A stretch of 64,000 bases of DNA from positions 248,001 to 312,000 of the forward strand of contig NVWV01000004.1 in the NCBI GenBank assembly GCA_002746305.1. Reading direction: 5' to 3'. A model generated the notes under the pieces. The model worked only from the letters and a program-made list of their open reading frames with translations. It did not search any database and was not told the origin of the DNA. Shown here piece after piece: positions 8,797-18,724 of this stretch; the stretch's first letter is position 1; each line of letters begins with the position of its first letter. A program made the translations under genes and the position numbers. The stretch comes from Bacteroidota bacterium. GTDB lineage: Bacteria; Bacteroidota; Bacteroidia; NS11-12g; UBA9320.

Positions 8797-11325
8797 TTAC
8801 TCTACTTCTTTTTCTTCTTTTTTGGCTTTGCCTTTCTCTTTTTTGAAAGTCAATTCATCTTTCTTTTTATTGAAATCTACTTTGATGATGTCACCTCCCT
8901 TGATGTCCGATTTTAAGATTTCTTCTGCAAGTGGATCTTCTAAATATTTCTGAATAGCTCTGTTTAGAGGACGTGCACCAAAGTTAGAATCAAAGCCTTT
9001 TTCTGCTAGATATTCCTTAGCAGATTTGGATAATTTGATATCAAAACCTATTTGCCTAATTCGTACAACCAGCTCGGCTATAGATAACTCAAGTATTTTT
9101 TCAATGTCCTTTTTTTCAAGAGAATTGAATACAATTACGTCATCAACTCTATTTAGGAACTCTGGAGAGAAGAAACGTTTTAACGCATTTTCTATCAATC
9201 CTTTGGAGTTAAAGTCTGCAGCACCCGTTTTAGCTGATGTGCCAAATCCTACTCCTGCACCAAACTCTTTCAATTGACGACTACCGATATTACTAGTCAT
9301 AATTATGATGGTATTTCGGAAGTCAACCTTTCTACCTAAACTATCCGTCAAGTAACCTTCATCAAGTACTTGAAGTAATAAGTTAAACACATCTGGGTGA
9401 GCTTTCTCGATCTCATCAAAAAGAATTACCGCATAAGGTTTACGTCTTACTTTTTCCGTAAGAATACCACCTTCTTCATAACCCACATATCCTGGAGGGG
9501 CTCCTACAAGACGAGATACGGCAAATTTCTCCATGTATTCACTCATATCTATTCTGAGTAAGGCTTCTTTAGAGTCAAACAGATATTTAGCCAAAGATTT
9601 GGCCATTTCTGTTTTACCCACACCGGTACTTCCTAAAAATATAAATGAACCAATAGGTTTGTTGGGTGATTTTAGCCCAGCTCTTGTTCGTTGTATAGCC
9701 TTTGTAAGTTTTTCAACTGCGAGATCTTGACCTATGACATTGGCTTTTAGTTCGTCACCCATTTTGAGCAAACGGTTACCTTCTTTTTGAGCAATTCTTT
9801 TTGTAGGAATTCCTGTCATCATTGCAATAACATCAGCCACATCATCTTCTTCTACACGATAACGTTGTGTCTTGCTATCTTCTTCCCAAACAGTTTTTGC
9901 AGATTCGAGATTTTCTAAAAGAGACTTTTCTTTATCACGTAGTCTTGCAGCCTCCTCATATTTTTGGCTTTTCACTACACGATTCTTTTCTTCTTTTATT
10001 TCTTCAATCTTTTTCTCTAGTTCTAAAATTTCTTGAGGAACATGAATATTACTCAGGTGAACTCTTGCACCCACTTCATCCAATACGTCAATGGCCTTAT
10101 CTGGCAAGTGGCGGTCCGTGATGTAACGGATACTCATTTTTACGCAAGCATCAAGTGCTTTGTCAGAGTATTCTACACTGTGGTGGTCTTCATACTTATC
10201 CTTAATATTGATAAGTATCTCAAGTGTTTCTTCTGGAGAAGTTGGTTCTACCATTACAGACTGAAATCTTCTCTCTAAAGCTCCATCTTTTTCTATGTAC
10301 TGTCTATACTCATCCAAGGTAGTAGCTCCTACACATTGTATCTCACCACTTGCCAATGCTGGTTTAAACATATTGGATGCATCAAGTGATCCACTTGCTC
10401 CACCAGCTCCTACAATGGTATGAATCTCATCAATAAATAAGATTACATCATCGGTTTTTTCTAACTCGGCCATAACAGCCTTCATTCGCTCTTCAAACTG
10501 ACCTCTATATTTAGTTCCAGCTACAAGACTTGCGAGATCTAGTGTTACAACTCTTTTGTCAAATAAAACACGAGATACCTTCCGCTGAGATATGCGAAGT
10601 GCAAGTCCTTCCGCAATTGCTGTTTTACCTACACCGGGTTCACCTATCAATACGGGATTATTCTTTTTACGTCTACTCAAAATTTGAGATACACGTTCAA
10701 TTTCCTTTTCTCTTCCCACAATAGGGTCCAATTTGTCAGCCTCTGCCAATTTTGTCAGGTCTTTGCCAAAATTGTCCAATACAGGAGTCTTACTTTTACT
10801 CTTCGGATTTTTAGATGGAGGAGTTGTTTTTCCTGTTTCCTCGTGGTAAAAATCTTCTGGAGAATCTGTGCTCATTTCTATTGTAGTATCTGGAAGTTTA
10901 TCTTCCATTGCATTTTTGAATAAATCATAATCTACCCCAAATTGATTGAGGATTTGTGAAGCAACATTATCTTCGTCTCTTAAAATAGAGAGGAGTAAAT
11001 GTTCCGTTCTAATTACGTCGTCTTTAAATATTTTCGCCTCTAAATACGTGATTTTGAGAGCTTTCTCTGCCTGTTTGGTCAATGGGATGTTGCCAATATT
11101 TGTCGACTTACTTGTGGTGTCACGAATACTATCCTCTACTGCTTTTTTAAGTCTAAGCATATCAATGCCCATAGACTTAAGATGTCTAATAGCTTTACCG
11201 TCGCCCTGACGAATAAGACCCAACAAAAGGTGTTCTGTACCTATGTAGCTATGGCCCAATCGTATGGCTTCCTCTCTGCTAAATTGAATTACTTCTTTTA
11301 CTCCTGGTGAAAACTGTGCTTCCAT
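8797..11325 (-). CDS. clpC: ATP-dependent Clp protease ATP-binding subunit ClpC
   Basis: A Hsp100 unfoldase of 842 residues that feeds substrates to ClpP. Domains in order: the Clp_N double repeat (about 1-145), AAA-1 with Walker A GEPGVGKT near 220 and Walker [10 protein letters not shown], a UVR motif in the middle linker ([11 protein letters not shown], about 440-475) that separates ClpC from ClpA/ClpB, AAA-2 with Walker A GSTGVGKT near 575 and Walker [12 protein letters not shown], then a Lys/Glu-rich tail. No partial domain or missing motif is seen. It is monocistronic, with a promoter box 14 nt upstream and a terminator downstream. Expected role: protein quality control in the cytoplasm. 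Confidence 0.97.
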   Translation of the reverse strand: MEAQFSPGVKEVIQFSREEAIRLGHSYIGTEHLLLGLIRQGDGKAIRHLKSMGIDMLRLKKAVEDSIRDTTSKSTNIGNIPLTKQAEKALKITYLEAKIFKDDVIRTEHLLLSILRDEDNVASQILNQFGVDYDLFKNAMEDKLPDTTIEMSTDSPEDFYHEETGKTTPPSKNPKSKSKTPVLDNFGKDLTKLAEADKLDPIVGREKEIERVSQILSRRKKNNPVLIGEPGVGKTAIAEGLALRISQRKVSRVLFDKRVVTLDLASLVAGTKYRGQFEERMKAVMAELEKTDDVILFIDEIHTIVGAGGASGSLDASNMFKPALASGEIQCVGATTLDEYRQYIEKDGALERRFQSVMVEPTSPEETLEILINIKDKYEDHHSVEYSDKALDACVKMSIRYITDRHLPDKAIDVLDEVGARVHLSNIHVPQEILELEKKIEEIKEEKNRVVKSQKYEEAARLRDKEKSLLENLESAKTVWEEDSKTQRYRVEEDDVADVIAMMTGIPTKRIAQKEGNRLLKMGDELKANVIGQDLAVEKLTKAIQRTRAGLKSPNKPIGSFIFLGSTGVGKTEMAKSLAKYLFDSKEALLRIDMSEYMEKFAVSRLVGAPPGYVGYEEGGILTEKVRRKPYAVILFDEIEKAHPDVFNLLLQVLDEGYLTDSLGRKVDFRNTIIIMTSNIGSRQLKEFGAGVGFGTSAKTGAADFNSKGLIENALKRFFSPEFLNRVDDVIVFNSLEKKDIEKILELSIAELVVRIRQIGFDIKLSKSAKEYLAEKGFDSNFGARPLNRAIQKYLEDPLAEEILKSDIKGGDIIKVDFNKKKDELTFKKEKGKAKKEEKEVE

Positions 11326-11339
11326 TATATTAAGTCTAA

Positions 11340-11347
11340 CAAATATA
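11340..11347 (-). promoter_or_regulatory. -7 promoter box TATATTTG of clpC
   Basis: Minus-strand exact TAnnTTTG match, 14 nt upstream of the clpC ATG. No CtsR-like tandem operator or obvious -33 box was seen. Confidence 0.5.
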
Positions 11348-11756
11348 GGACCAAAATGATCTGACAGTCTACCATATTAGTATCACATTTTGTAACTGAC
11401 TATAATTTTAGATAAACGGGAATTAAGAGGTAAGGAGTTATAAGACCATAATGGTTGATAACTATAAAACAGGTGAGTCTTAGGTGTTTATATTTAGAAT
11501 GATTTGTGCTCTAAATGACGTAAGTTTGTGGAACATTTAGTAACAAGGATTGAGGGTGTTGATAAGACAGGGGTGATGTTCAGTGTTTTACATTGTTTTT
11601 TCGAGGTTATCAACGTTTCACACACATTTTAACAAATGCTGTTGATAAGTATAGAGGTACTGGTGATGAGTATTGTTCACCTATTTGGATGAATACTTTT
11701 GAACCTATCGATTCAGATAAGAGAATAGTCAAGTAAGCAATAACTGGTAATAAAGA
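11348..11756. other. Non-coding region with four DnaA-box-like 9-mers upstream of dnaB
   Basis: The divergent gap between clpC and dnaB is 431 bp and holds no plausible gene. It contains four copies of a core GTTGATAA (or its complement TTATCAAC): 11454-11461 (+), 11557-11565 (TGTTGATAA), 11607-11615 (TTATCAACG) and 11640-11648 (TGTTGATAA). TTATCAACA differs by one base from the canonical DnaA box TTATCCACA. The cluster could bind DnaA for control of dnaB or as part of an origin; neither is established. Confidence 0.45.
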
Positions 11757-13247
11757 ATGGATAAAAAACGAGTAACGGTTAAAAAGAAATCAACTTTTGG
11801 AAACCTAGATATGTCAAAACTACAGCCACAAGCACGTGACTTAGAGGAGGCAGTGTTAGGAGCTATGATGCTTGAAAAGCATGCACCTGAGAAAGTTGCA
11901 AATTTCTTGAAACCCAATGCGTTTTATGTAGAATCCCATCAGTTAATCTATGAAGCTATTATCCATCTGTTTGGAGAAGGAAACCCAATTGATATTTTAA
12001 CAGTTACAGAGCAACTGAGAAAGAGTGGGAATCTAGAGACGGTAGGAGGAGCATACTATATCACAACACTTACCAACAAAGTGAGTAGTGCAGCCAATAT
12101 TGAGTACCACGCTCATATTGTAATGCAAAAAAGTATCCAGCGACAACTTATTTCTGTAGCAGGAGAAATAGGAGAAGAAGCATTTTTAGAAACATCAGAT
12201 GCTTTTGAATTACTGGATCAAGCAGAGAAAAAGCTCTTTGATATCAAGAATAGCAGCATGTCTAAAAGCTATGATGATGTAGGTGACTTAATCGCAAAGG
12301 CGATTAAGGATATTGAACAGTCAAAGGCGAATGGAGATGGTTTAACGGGTGTTCCAACTGGTTTTACCGAGTTGGATAGAATGACATCAGGCTGGCAAAA
12401 AAGTGATTTGATTATTTTGGCTGCGAGACCAGGTATGGGTAAGACTGCTTTTGTTCTTGCTATGGCCCGTAATGCCGCAGTACTGGCAAATAAAAGTGTA
12501 GCTATCTTCTCACTGGAGATGAGTAGTTTACAGTTGGTGAAACGATTGATCGCATCCGAAGCAGAATTATCATCCGAAAAGATACGAAGTGGTAAGCTAG
12601 AAGAACATGAGTGGCAACAGCTTCATACAAAGATTAGTACCATTGAGGATGCTAAATTAGTTATAGATGATACGCCTGCTCTTACCATATTAGACCTTAA
12701 AGCCAAGGCAAGAAGAATTCACAGAAAACGTGGATTGGACATGATTATCATTGATTATTTACAGCTTATGCGTGCCGAAGAAGGTAATAAATCTGCAGGT
12801 AATCGTGAGCAAGAAATATCCTATATCTCACGTTCGTTAAAAGGATTGGCGAAGGAGTTGAATATTCCTGTAATTGCACTTTCACAGTTAAGTAGAGCTG
12901 TAGAACAACGTCAAGATAAACGTCCAATGCTTTCTGACCTTAGAGAGTCAGGTTCCATTGAGCAGGATGCTGATTTGGTAACCTTTATATTCCGTCCAGA
13001 GTACTACGGAATTACCCAAGATGAAGAAGGTAATGATACTACAGGACTGACGGAAATTATTATACGTAAGCATAGAAACGGTTCGCCAGGTACTGTTAAT
13101 CTGAAGTTCATCAAGCACTTTGGTAAGTTTGCAGATTGGGGTCATGGTGATTTCGGTTCAGAAACCTTTGAAGATACCAGTGTCACATTTGGCAGTAAGA
13201 TGAATGACATGTCTCCTTTTGAACCGGGAGAAGATATGCCGTTTTAA
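11757..13247 (+). CDS. dnaB: Replicative DNA helicase DnaB
   Basis: The hexameric replicative helicase, 496 residues. The DnaB N-terminal domain covers about 22-125 (QARDLEEAVLGAMM). The RecA-like helicase domain has Walker A ARPGMGKTAF near 220, Walker B MIIIDYLQLM, and the ALSQLSRAVEQR and LRESGSIEQDAD motifs. A basic N-terminal extension of about 20 residues precedes the conserved domain. No intein is present. It is alone in its transcription unit, preceded by the DnaA-box-like cluster and convergent with the azurin gene (5-bp gap). Confidence 0.97.
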   Translation: MDKKRVTVKKKSTFGNLDMSKLQPQARDLEEAVLGAMMLEKHAPEKVANFLKPNAFYVESHQLIYEAIIHLFGEGNPIDILTVTEQLRKSGNLETVGGAYYITTLTNKVSSAANIEYHAHIVMQKSIQRQLISVAGEIGEEAFLETSDAFELLDQAEKKLFDIKNSSMSKSYDDVGDLIAKAIKDIEQSKANGDGLTGVPTGFTELDRMTSGWQKSDLIILAARPGMGKTAFVLAMARNAAVLANKSVAIFSLEMSSLQLVKRLIASEAELSSEKIRSGKLEEHEWQQLHTKISTIEDAKLVIDDTPALTILDLKAKARRIHRKRGLDMIIIDYLQLMRAEEGNKSAGNREQEISYISRSLKGLAKELNIPVIALSQLSRAVEQRQDKRPMLSDLRESGSIEQDADLVTFIFRPEYYGITQDEEGNDTTGLTEIIIRKHRNGSPGTVNLKFIKHFGKFADWGHGDFGSETFEDTSVTFGSKMNDMSPFEPGEDMPF

Positions 13248-13252
13248 TTTTT

Positions 13253-13753
13253 TTATTCCGTTATAAAATTTCCCTTCATTCTTCCCCAATGACCGGGGTA
13301 GGAGCAGATAAATTCATACTCGCCCACATCAGGAGTAGTAAACTGGAAGTATACCGTCTCATTAATTTGTACCACAGGAGAGCTCGCTATCACATTTATA
13401 TCATCTGGATTGACATAACCATTATCCTCAAATTTATAACCCGCTTGTCCCACATCATTTGCAGTACCTGGTTGCACAAAAACAATGTTATGTGGCATTG
13501 TAGCATCGGTGCTTTCATTCACCAAGGCAATGGTCAAAATCTTATTTGCAGGAACTTTCAATGTTTTAATATTAAAACGCATTTCAGTCATATTAGCACC
13601 AGAGGCTATTATCTCAATCGTATCATTTTCGTTGATAGGAGTTGTTGCAACTGGGGCCGCAGTCGTTTCTGTTTGTGAATGTGATTCATTGGAACTTCCA
13701 GAACAAGCCCAAAGGCTCATGGCAAGTATGCATAATATGATAGTATATTTCAT
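13253..13753 (-). CDS. Azurin/plastocyanin-like copper lipoprotein
   Basis: A 166-residue blue-copper electron carrier anchored to a membrane. A lipobox SLWAC gives lipid-modified C17, followed by a Ser/Thr-rich linker and a cupredoxin domain. The type 1 copper ligands are H88 (MPHN), C150, H155 and M159 in ICSYPGHWGRMKG. The shape matches bacterial azurins. It would shuttle electrons in the periplasm. Its ATG overlaps the stop of the upstream AsmA gene by 4 nt, so the two are translationally coupled, an unexpected pairing. Confidence 0.9.
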   Translation of the reverse strand: MKYTIILCILAMSLWACSGSSNESHSQTETTAAPVATTPINENDTIEIIASGANMTEMRFNIKTLKVPANKILTIALVNESTDATMPHNIVFVQPGTANDVGQAGYKFEDNGYVNPDDINVIASSPVVQINETVYFQFTTPDVGEYEFICSYPGHWGRMKGNFITE

Positions 13754-16395
13754 TTTTTGAATAGTCCTTTTAATTTATTTGCGGCTTCGTCTTTTAGTTT
13801 TTTCTTCTTGTCTTCGGCCTCTTGTCGTAGTCTCTCAGCTGCCTCTTTTTTCTTTTGCTCCAATTCCTTTTGAAGATTCTCCTTAGCTTCATCTGCCTTT
13901 CGTTGAGTCTCTTCCTTTATTTTGTTCAACTCATTGGTAGCCGTGTTTTTTGCCTCTTCTTTTTTCTTATCTACTTCAGAGATAACCGAATTCGTTAAGG
14001 ATTGTTTTAAGGATTTCTTAATCTCTTTAAGATTTAGCTTAATCTCTGGTTTTTTAAATGTTCCACCAATACGAATAGCTACATCTAAAAAATCTTTGGG
14101 ACTTAATTGTAGGTTGCTAAATGCAGTGCCCTTTGTGAGATTGTTAGCAAGGGTTGTTTCATTTTTGACATAAGAGCTTGGGATGCTTAAAAATCCAGAA
14201 TAGTCAATTGATCCATCGAGCTTTGACAGTCCATTTAAGGTTAGCTTGGAGCTGTCTATAAAAAGATCAAATGGGCTCACCAATAGTTTACCGTCTTTGA
14301 TGTTGAACTTTACCAAGAAGTCTCTTAGCTTATTTACGTTAAAGTGATTTGTTCCCAATTTAGAGTCTATCCCTTTCAATACTTCTAATTTATCAACTAT
14401 AATGTTCTCTAAGTTAAGCGATCCTCCAAGATTCATATTCTCCAGTTTGGGAGACATGTCATTGTTCAATACCGTTGAAAAGCTAAATTTAGCTGTAGTC
14501 ATTGCATTGACTTGTGCTGCGATGGGAGCAAAGGCTTTGATTACTTTGAATTTGGATAATAAGTCTGCAATCTTGATGTCTGAGTAGGTTATGTCAAAAT
14601 TGGCGAAAGGTTTCTGGGTATTATATTCATACAAACCTGTAAGATTTACACGTCCTCCAAGCAGTTCAGTTGAGATGTCATTGAGTGTGAGTATTCTGTT
14701 TTTAATGCCAATTTTACCTGCAAAATCAGTTAAAACTAAGTCGTCATATTTTAGTTTTTTAATAGCTGTAGTTAGGTCTATACTTACATTTCCTGGAACC
14801 TCAATGAGTGTCATTTTTGTCTGTTCGGACTCATCTGCGTCCTCAGAAGTAAAATCATTGGCATTGAACATATTGGATGTTAAAGTAGCTCGACCTTCTA
14901 AAGTTTGATCTCCTAGAATATATCCAAAGAAGTTGTCGAATTCACCTGAAAAATCAACATCATTCGATCCAAGAATTCCCTTGAATTCAGGGATAGTGAC
15001 ACGCTGGTTTTTGAGTATAATTTGGGCATTAGATACGACCAATTTCTCATTCATATCAGTAGTTTTATAAACAAGGTTGTCAGTTTCTAAAGTCCCACTT
15101 GCCGTGAATTTATCAATAGCAGAATTACTGATGTCATTCGCTCTTCCTTTAACTTTAAAATCGGAAGCTAGATTTCCAGTAAGTTCTGTATCGGGCAACG
15201 GAACTATTCTAGAAACATTAGCTAAATCTATTTTTCCTTTTGCTTCTACTTCTACCAGTGCGTCACTAAAGATGTCTTGCATATTTAGCTTTACATCAAA
15301 TGGATCATTTGCAATCTTGAAATGCATTTTAGGAATGTCAATTACGGTCTTATCTATGTTGCCATCTAAACTGTATACATGCAGGTCTAGGTTGATGTCC
15401 TCAGCTGGTAGAGGAAGGTCAGGATATTTAAACCATCCTTGGGTAATTCCTAGCTTTAGGTCATAAGCAGGGAAGGAAATATCGTTAAATATACCTTTAA
15501 AAGTAGCACTAAGATTTCCTGTACCTTTGGTTTCCATCGAAGAAAAATCTGAGGTGTAGATAGCTGGGATTAAAGTTAGGAACTCATTCAAGTCTGGACT
15601 TTTAGAATTCATTGCAAGATTGAAAATGATGTCGTCCTCTTGCAGTTGAATGAAACCATCCAAAAAGGCTCCAAGACCATTGATGGTTAAATTATTCTTT
15701 GGGAATGCGTATTTGCCGTTGGTTAGGTCTACTTCAATGGTACCATTTTGTTCAATTGACCAGTTGTTCAGATAAGCTACATCGTCAGAGATTATCAGTG
15801 CTTCAGAAATGAACGTTTTGGAAGCCAAAGAAAAATGGTCAGTGTTGAAATTTCCAGAAGAAGAGTGGTTAAGGCCCTTTAGTTGAATGTCTACATTGCT
15901 TTGGTTGTCAAGATAGTCAAATGTCCCATTTGTGATATTAACCGCCTCCAACTCAAAGTTTAGGGTTTCGTCATTCTTGGACTCTTCACTTGTTTTTTTG
16001 ACAAGATCCCAATTAAAAGTAGAATCATTGGTCATTTCTAAGTGAAGTAAAGGTTCTTGAATCGTAATGCTTTTAAAGATGTACTTCTGTTCCTTATAGA
16101 ACTTCATCAAGTCAAACGATACTTCTAATTTTTTAGCAGCAAAAAAAGTATCGTTTTGAAAGGTAGTATCTTTTGAGATTAGGGATAACTCCTTAAAAGA
16201 TAAATTTAAATTAGGAAAAGACTTAAAAATATTGATGCCAATATCTGGCGAAAAGTCTAGCGATGCATTTAGGTTTTTATTGGTTTCCGTTTTTACAGAT
16301 TCTATAATTCTATCCTTAAAGAGGTAGGGAAGAAAAATGGCAGAAGCGAATAATAAAACGAAAAGAATTGCAATGCTTAAAATATATTTTTTCAT
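13750..16395 (-). CDS. AsmA-like envelope protein
   Basis: An 881-residue protein with an N-terminal signal anchor (ILSIAILFVLLFASAIFLPYLF). The N-terminal AsmA domain begins IIESVKTETNKNLNASLDF. A long beta-rich repeat region ends in an AsmA-like C-terminal domain (SKLTLNGLSKLDGSIDYSG). The last 90 or so residues are a highly charged Lys/Glu helix, probably coiled coil (KKKEEAKNTATNELNKIKEE onward). Members of this bridge-like family act between inner and outer membranes, probably in lipid transport or assembly of outer-membrane components. It lies 79 nt downstream of the GldM-like/OMP operon on the same strand and could be co-transcribed. Confidence 0.88.
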   Translation of the reverse strand: MKKYILSIAILFVLLFASAIFLPYLFKDRIIESVKTETNKNLNASLDFSPDIGINIFKSFPNLNLSFKELSLISKDTTFQNDTFFAAKKLEVSFDLMKFYKEQKYIFKSITIQEPLLHLEMTNDSTFNWDLVKKTSEESKNDETLNFELEAVNITNGTFDYLDNQSNVDIQLKGLNHSSSGNFNTDHFSLASKTFISEALIISDDVAYLNNWSIEQNGTIEVDLTNGKYAFPKNNLTINGLGAFLDGFIQLQEDDIIFNLAMNSKSPDLNEFLTLIPAIYTSDFSSMETKGTGNLSATFKGIFNDISFPAYDLKLGITQGWFKYPDLPLPAEDINLDLHVYSLDGNIDKTVIDIPKMHFKIANDPFDVKLNMQDIFSDALVEVEAKGKIDLANVSRIVPLPDTELTGNLASDFKVKGRANDISNSAIDKFTASGTLETDNLVYKTTDMNEKLVVSNAQIILKNQRVTIPEFKGILGSNDVDFSGEFDNFFGYILGDQTLEGRATLTSNMFNANDFTSEDADESEQTKMTLIEVPGNVSIDLTTAIKKLKYDDLVLTDFAGKIGIKNRILTLNDISTELLGGRVNLTGLYEYNTQKPFANFDITYSDIKIADLLSKFKVIKAFAPIAAQVNAMTTAKFSFSTVLNNDMSPKLENMNLGGSLNLENIIVDKLEVLKGIDSKLGTNHFNVNKLRDFLVKFNIKDGKLLVSPFDLFIDSSKLTLNGLSKLDGSIDYSGFLSIPSSYVKNETTLANNLTKGTAFSNLQLSPKDFLDVAIRIGGTFKKPEIKLNLKEIKKSLKQSLTNSVISEVDKKKEEAKNTATNELNKIKEETQRKADEAKENLQKELEQKKKEAAERLRQEAEDKKKKLKDEAANKLKGLFKK

Positions 16396-16474
16396 GAGTA
16401 GACCAAGATGTAAAATGTAACGAGTGCAAGTTTACAACAGCACGCATAATACAACGAATGATTTGGTCGAAAAC

Positions 16475-18724
16475 CTAGTATATTTTAAAGGTAAATGTGA
16501 ATCCCCAGTAGCCATAGCCGTCATTCTTTGCAGAGTATGAACGTTGGCGGGGTTGATCTCCCGGATTAGAAAGAATCACAGCAATTGGGCCGAGGTCTGG
16601 ATTTGCCGTTTTTAGTGCCTCACCTTCAGGGTAAGCATCTGTGCTAATATCGTCTAAGTAGTCAGTGAAAATTTTATTATAGGTATAGGAGAGGGTAAGA
16701 ATGGTTTTCTGAGATAAATGTCTTTTGATAGAAGCTCCAAATGGAATGCCATACATAACTCTTTTGTAAGCTAGCTTGGTGCCGTCTTTTGTTTCAAAAC
16801 CACTGCCACCGGGTAAAGTCTGTCCACCCGTCCCAACTTTACGAAGATCATACCATTGTCCTTGGTTATTAACTTGAGCGGTAGGTTTAAAGTAGTATGC
16901 AGACCCACCTGCAAATACGCTAGGCACAATCGAACTCTTTAGTTTGAAACGAGTGATGTTATATTCTGCAATTATTGCAGCATCTATTATAGTGGTTCTA
17001 AAACTCAGGTTTCTTTCAAAGTTAGTCCCACGTACATTGTTGTTCTTGCTGTTTTGTGGACGGTCTGATCCTGAGATTAGCATATAATTACTTCGTAAGC
17101 TAAGTCTGAATTTTTCTGTGGCTTGATACCCCAATCTTATTCCACCATTTGGTCTCATATTTCGAGGGTTAAAACTTACAGTAGTCTGATTTACATCTCC
17201 AAAATAAATACTGTTGCCGATAAAGAAACCATAGTCCCAATACTTGTCTCTGGCATTAATAAATGAGTCGTTTAACTGTTGAAATTCTAAGTAGGTTTTT
17301 TCTGTAGGGTCAAACACTACTAGAGTATCATCTCTACTTATGTCAACATTACTTTTTGTAGATGCATCTTGACCAGAGGTACTACGGATTGGGATGAACG
17401 TTCGTAGGTCTGGATCTAATAATGCCTTTTTTCCAATGGTCAAAATCGGCACATCCATTCCATTACTGTCATAGAGACCATCTATTTCCAAAAATCCTTC
17501 AGAACCATATTTCTTAAGCTTTTCACTAATGGCAATTTTTACATATTGATTTCCTTCGCTCCACTTTAAGATGGCTTTCACTGGGATTGAGTTTACTATA
17601 CCATTGTCAAGATAGATGTATGTTAATCCGAAATTTGCACCATCCATAACTGGTCTATTAAATCGCATTTCTACATTTTTTATTTCCTCTTCGTACTTGG
17701 AGAAAATAAAATTCTCATTGAACTCTTTACCATTGATAAAAACCTCATAAAAGTGACCATTTAATTCATTGCTTGGTCTGTCTAATTTTTTTTCATAAAA
17801 CAGAAAGGGTGCTTGGTAATTAGCTGAAATGAAGTCAAACGACTCCTCTATTTCTCTTTTTTCGGAATTTCCGAAATAATTTCCACTAAGATCTAGTTCG
17901 TCTGCATTGCCTATAACACTGATATTAGTTCGCCCAATGCTAAAGGTGTCATCGTAAAATAGGCTATAAAAATTATCGAAAATTGAGTTGTTATTCAGTT
18001 TAGGTTTGTCGTTATTTTGGTAGTTATTGTAGGTTAAATACAATGGTGAGGTGAAAATGCCATTTCTACTTCTACCGGTATATTCGTTTCGAGTAATTAC
18101 GTTATTGTCGAAGTTAATCGTAAGAAGGTCAGACGTAATGTTACTAAGAAGTAAACTGGAAGTGCTATTGCTAAAAGTATTGTCTTTAAACTCAAAGTAA
18201 ATTTTAGAGGGGGTAAGTAAGTTATCAATTTCCTTTACTTCAATTGCTGCACCTTCATACAGTGATCTCCTAAACACGTTATGGGTTATTTTTACGTTGT
18301 TTCTTGACCACCTAAATTCAAAAGTTACAGGTTTCTTAATGAAATCAAAACGAGTGTAACTTATTTCAATGTTTTGGTTTGTACTTACACCATTAATAAC
18401 AAACCCATTACCTGGAGTTGTTTTATTCTTACTCAAAATATTCACCAACTTGTTGGGAACTCCCTTTATAATCAGTCCTCCATCAATTCGTATTGTCGCA
18501 TTGGCATTAAATAAGAGAGTAACTCCTGAGTTTATAGTAAGAACAACATCCTTTTTAATATAGTGTGTCCCAGAGACTTTATATATTCCATGTTCAAGTG
18601 TAAGATTTTCTCGAATATGATTAGGTAATTCTATTTGACCATTACTCAAAAAAGTTAGACATAGCATTATCATTAAGCTAAAAGCTTTAACGAAATGACG
18701 ATATGCACTTTTGAAGGAACTCAA
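16475..18724 (-). CDS. Beta-helix plus DUF6089-like outer-membrane barrel fusion
   Basis: A 749-residue protein. Residues 1-29 are a signal peptide (LTFLSNGQ). Residues of about 35-310 form a right-handed beta-helix (VVLTINSGVTLLFNANATI, LDLSGNYFGNSEKREIEESF). Residues of about 335-440 resemble an Ig-like domain (MRFNRPVMDGANFGLTYIYL). Residues 497-749 are an outer-membrane barrel of the DUF6089 type: FFIGNSIYFGDVNQ, RNLSFRTTIIDAAIIAEYNI, WYDLRKVGTGGQTLPGG, IPFGASIKRHLSQKTILTLS, FTDYLDDISTDAY, ending FTFKIY. DUF6089 relatives are usually the barrel alone, so the beta-helix fusion is unusual. Its start overlaps the stop of the GldM-like gene by 4 nt (ATGA), implying matched synthesis and a physical partnership. 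Confidence 0.8.
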   Translation of the reverse strand: MSSFKSAYRHFVKAFSLMIMLCLTFLSNGQIELPNHIRENLTLEHGIYKVSGTHYIKKDVVLTINSGVTLLFNANATIRIDGGLIIKGVPNKLVNILSKNKTTPGNGFVINGVSTNQNIEISYTRFDFIKKPVTFEFRWSRNNVKITHNVFRRSLYEGAAIEVKEIDNLLTPSKIYFEFKDNTFSNSTSSLLLSNITSDLLTINFDNNVITRNEYTGRSRNGIFTSPLYLTYNNYQNNDKPKLNNNSIFDNFYSLFYDDTFSIGRTNISVIGNADELDLSGNYFGNSEKREIEESFDFISANYQAPFLFYEKKLDRPSNELNGHFYEVFINGKEFNENFIFSKYEEEIKNVEMRFNRPVMDGANFGLTYIYLDNGIVNSIPVKAILKWSEGNQYVKIAISEKLKKYGSEGFLEIDGLYDSNGMDVPILTIGKKALLDPDLRTFIPIRSTSGQDASTKSNVDISRDDTLVVFDPTEKTYLEFQQLNDSFINARDKYWDYGFFIGNSIYFGDVNQTTVSFNPRNMRPNGGIRLGYQATEKFRLSLRSNYMLISGSDRPQNSKNNNVRGTNFERNLSFRTTIIDAAIIAEYNITRFKLKSSIVPSVFAGGSAYYFKPTAQVNNQGQWYDLRKVGTGGQTLPGGSGFETKDGTKLAYKRVMYGIPFGASIKRHLSQKTILTLSYTYNKIFTDYLDDISTDAYPEGEALKTANPDLGPIAVILSNPGDQPRQRSYSAKNDGYGYWGFTFTFKIY

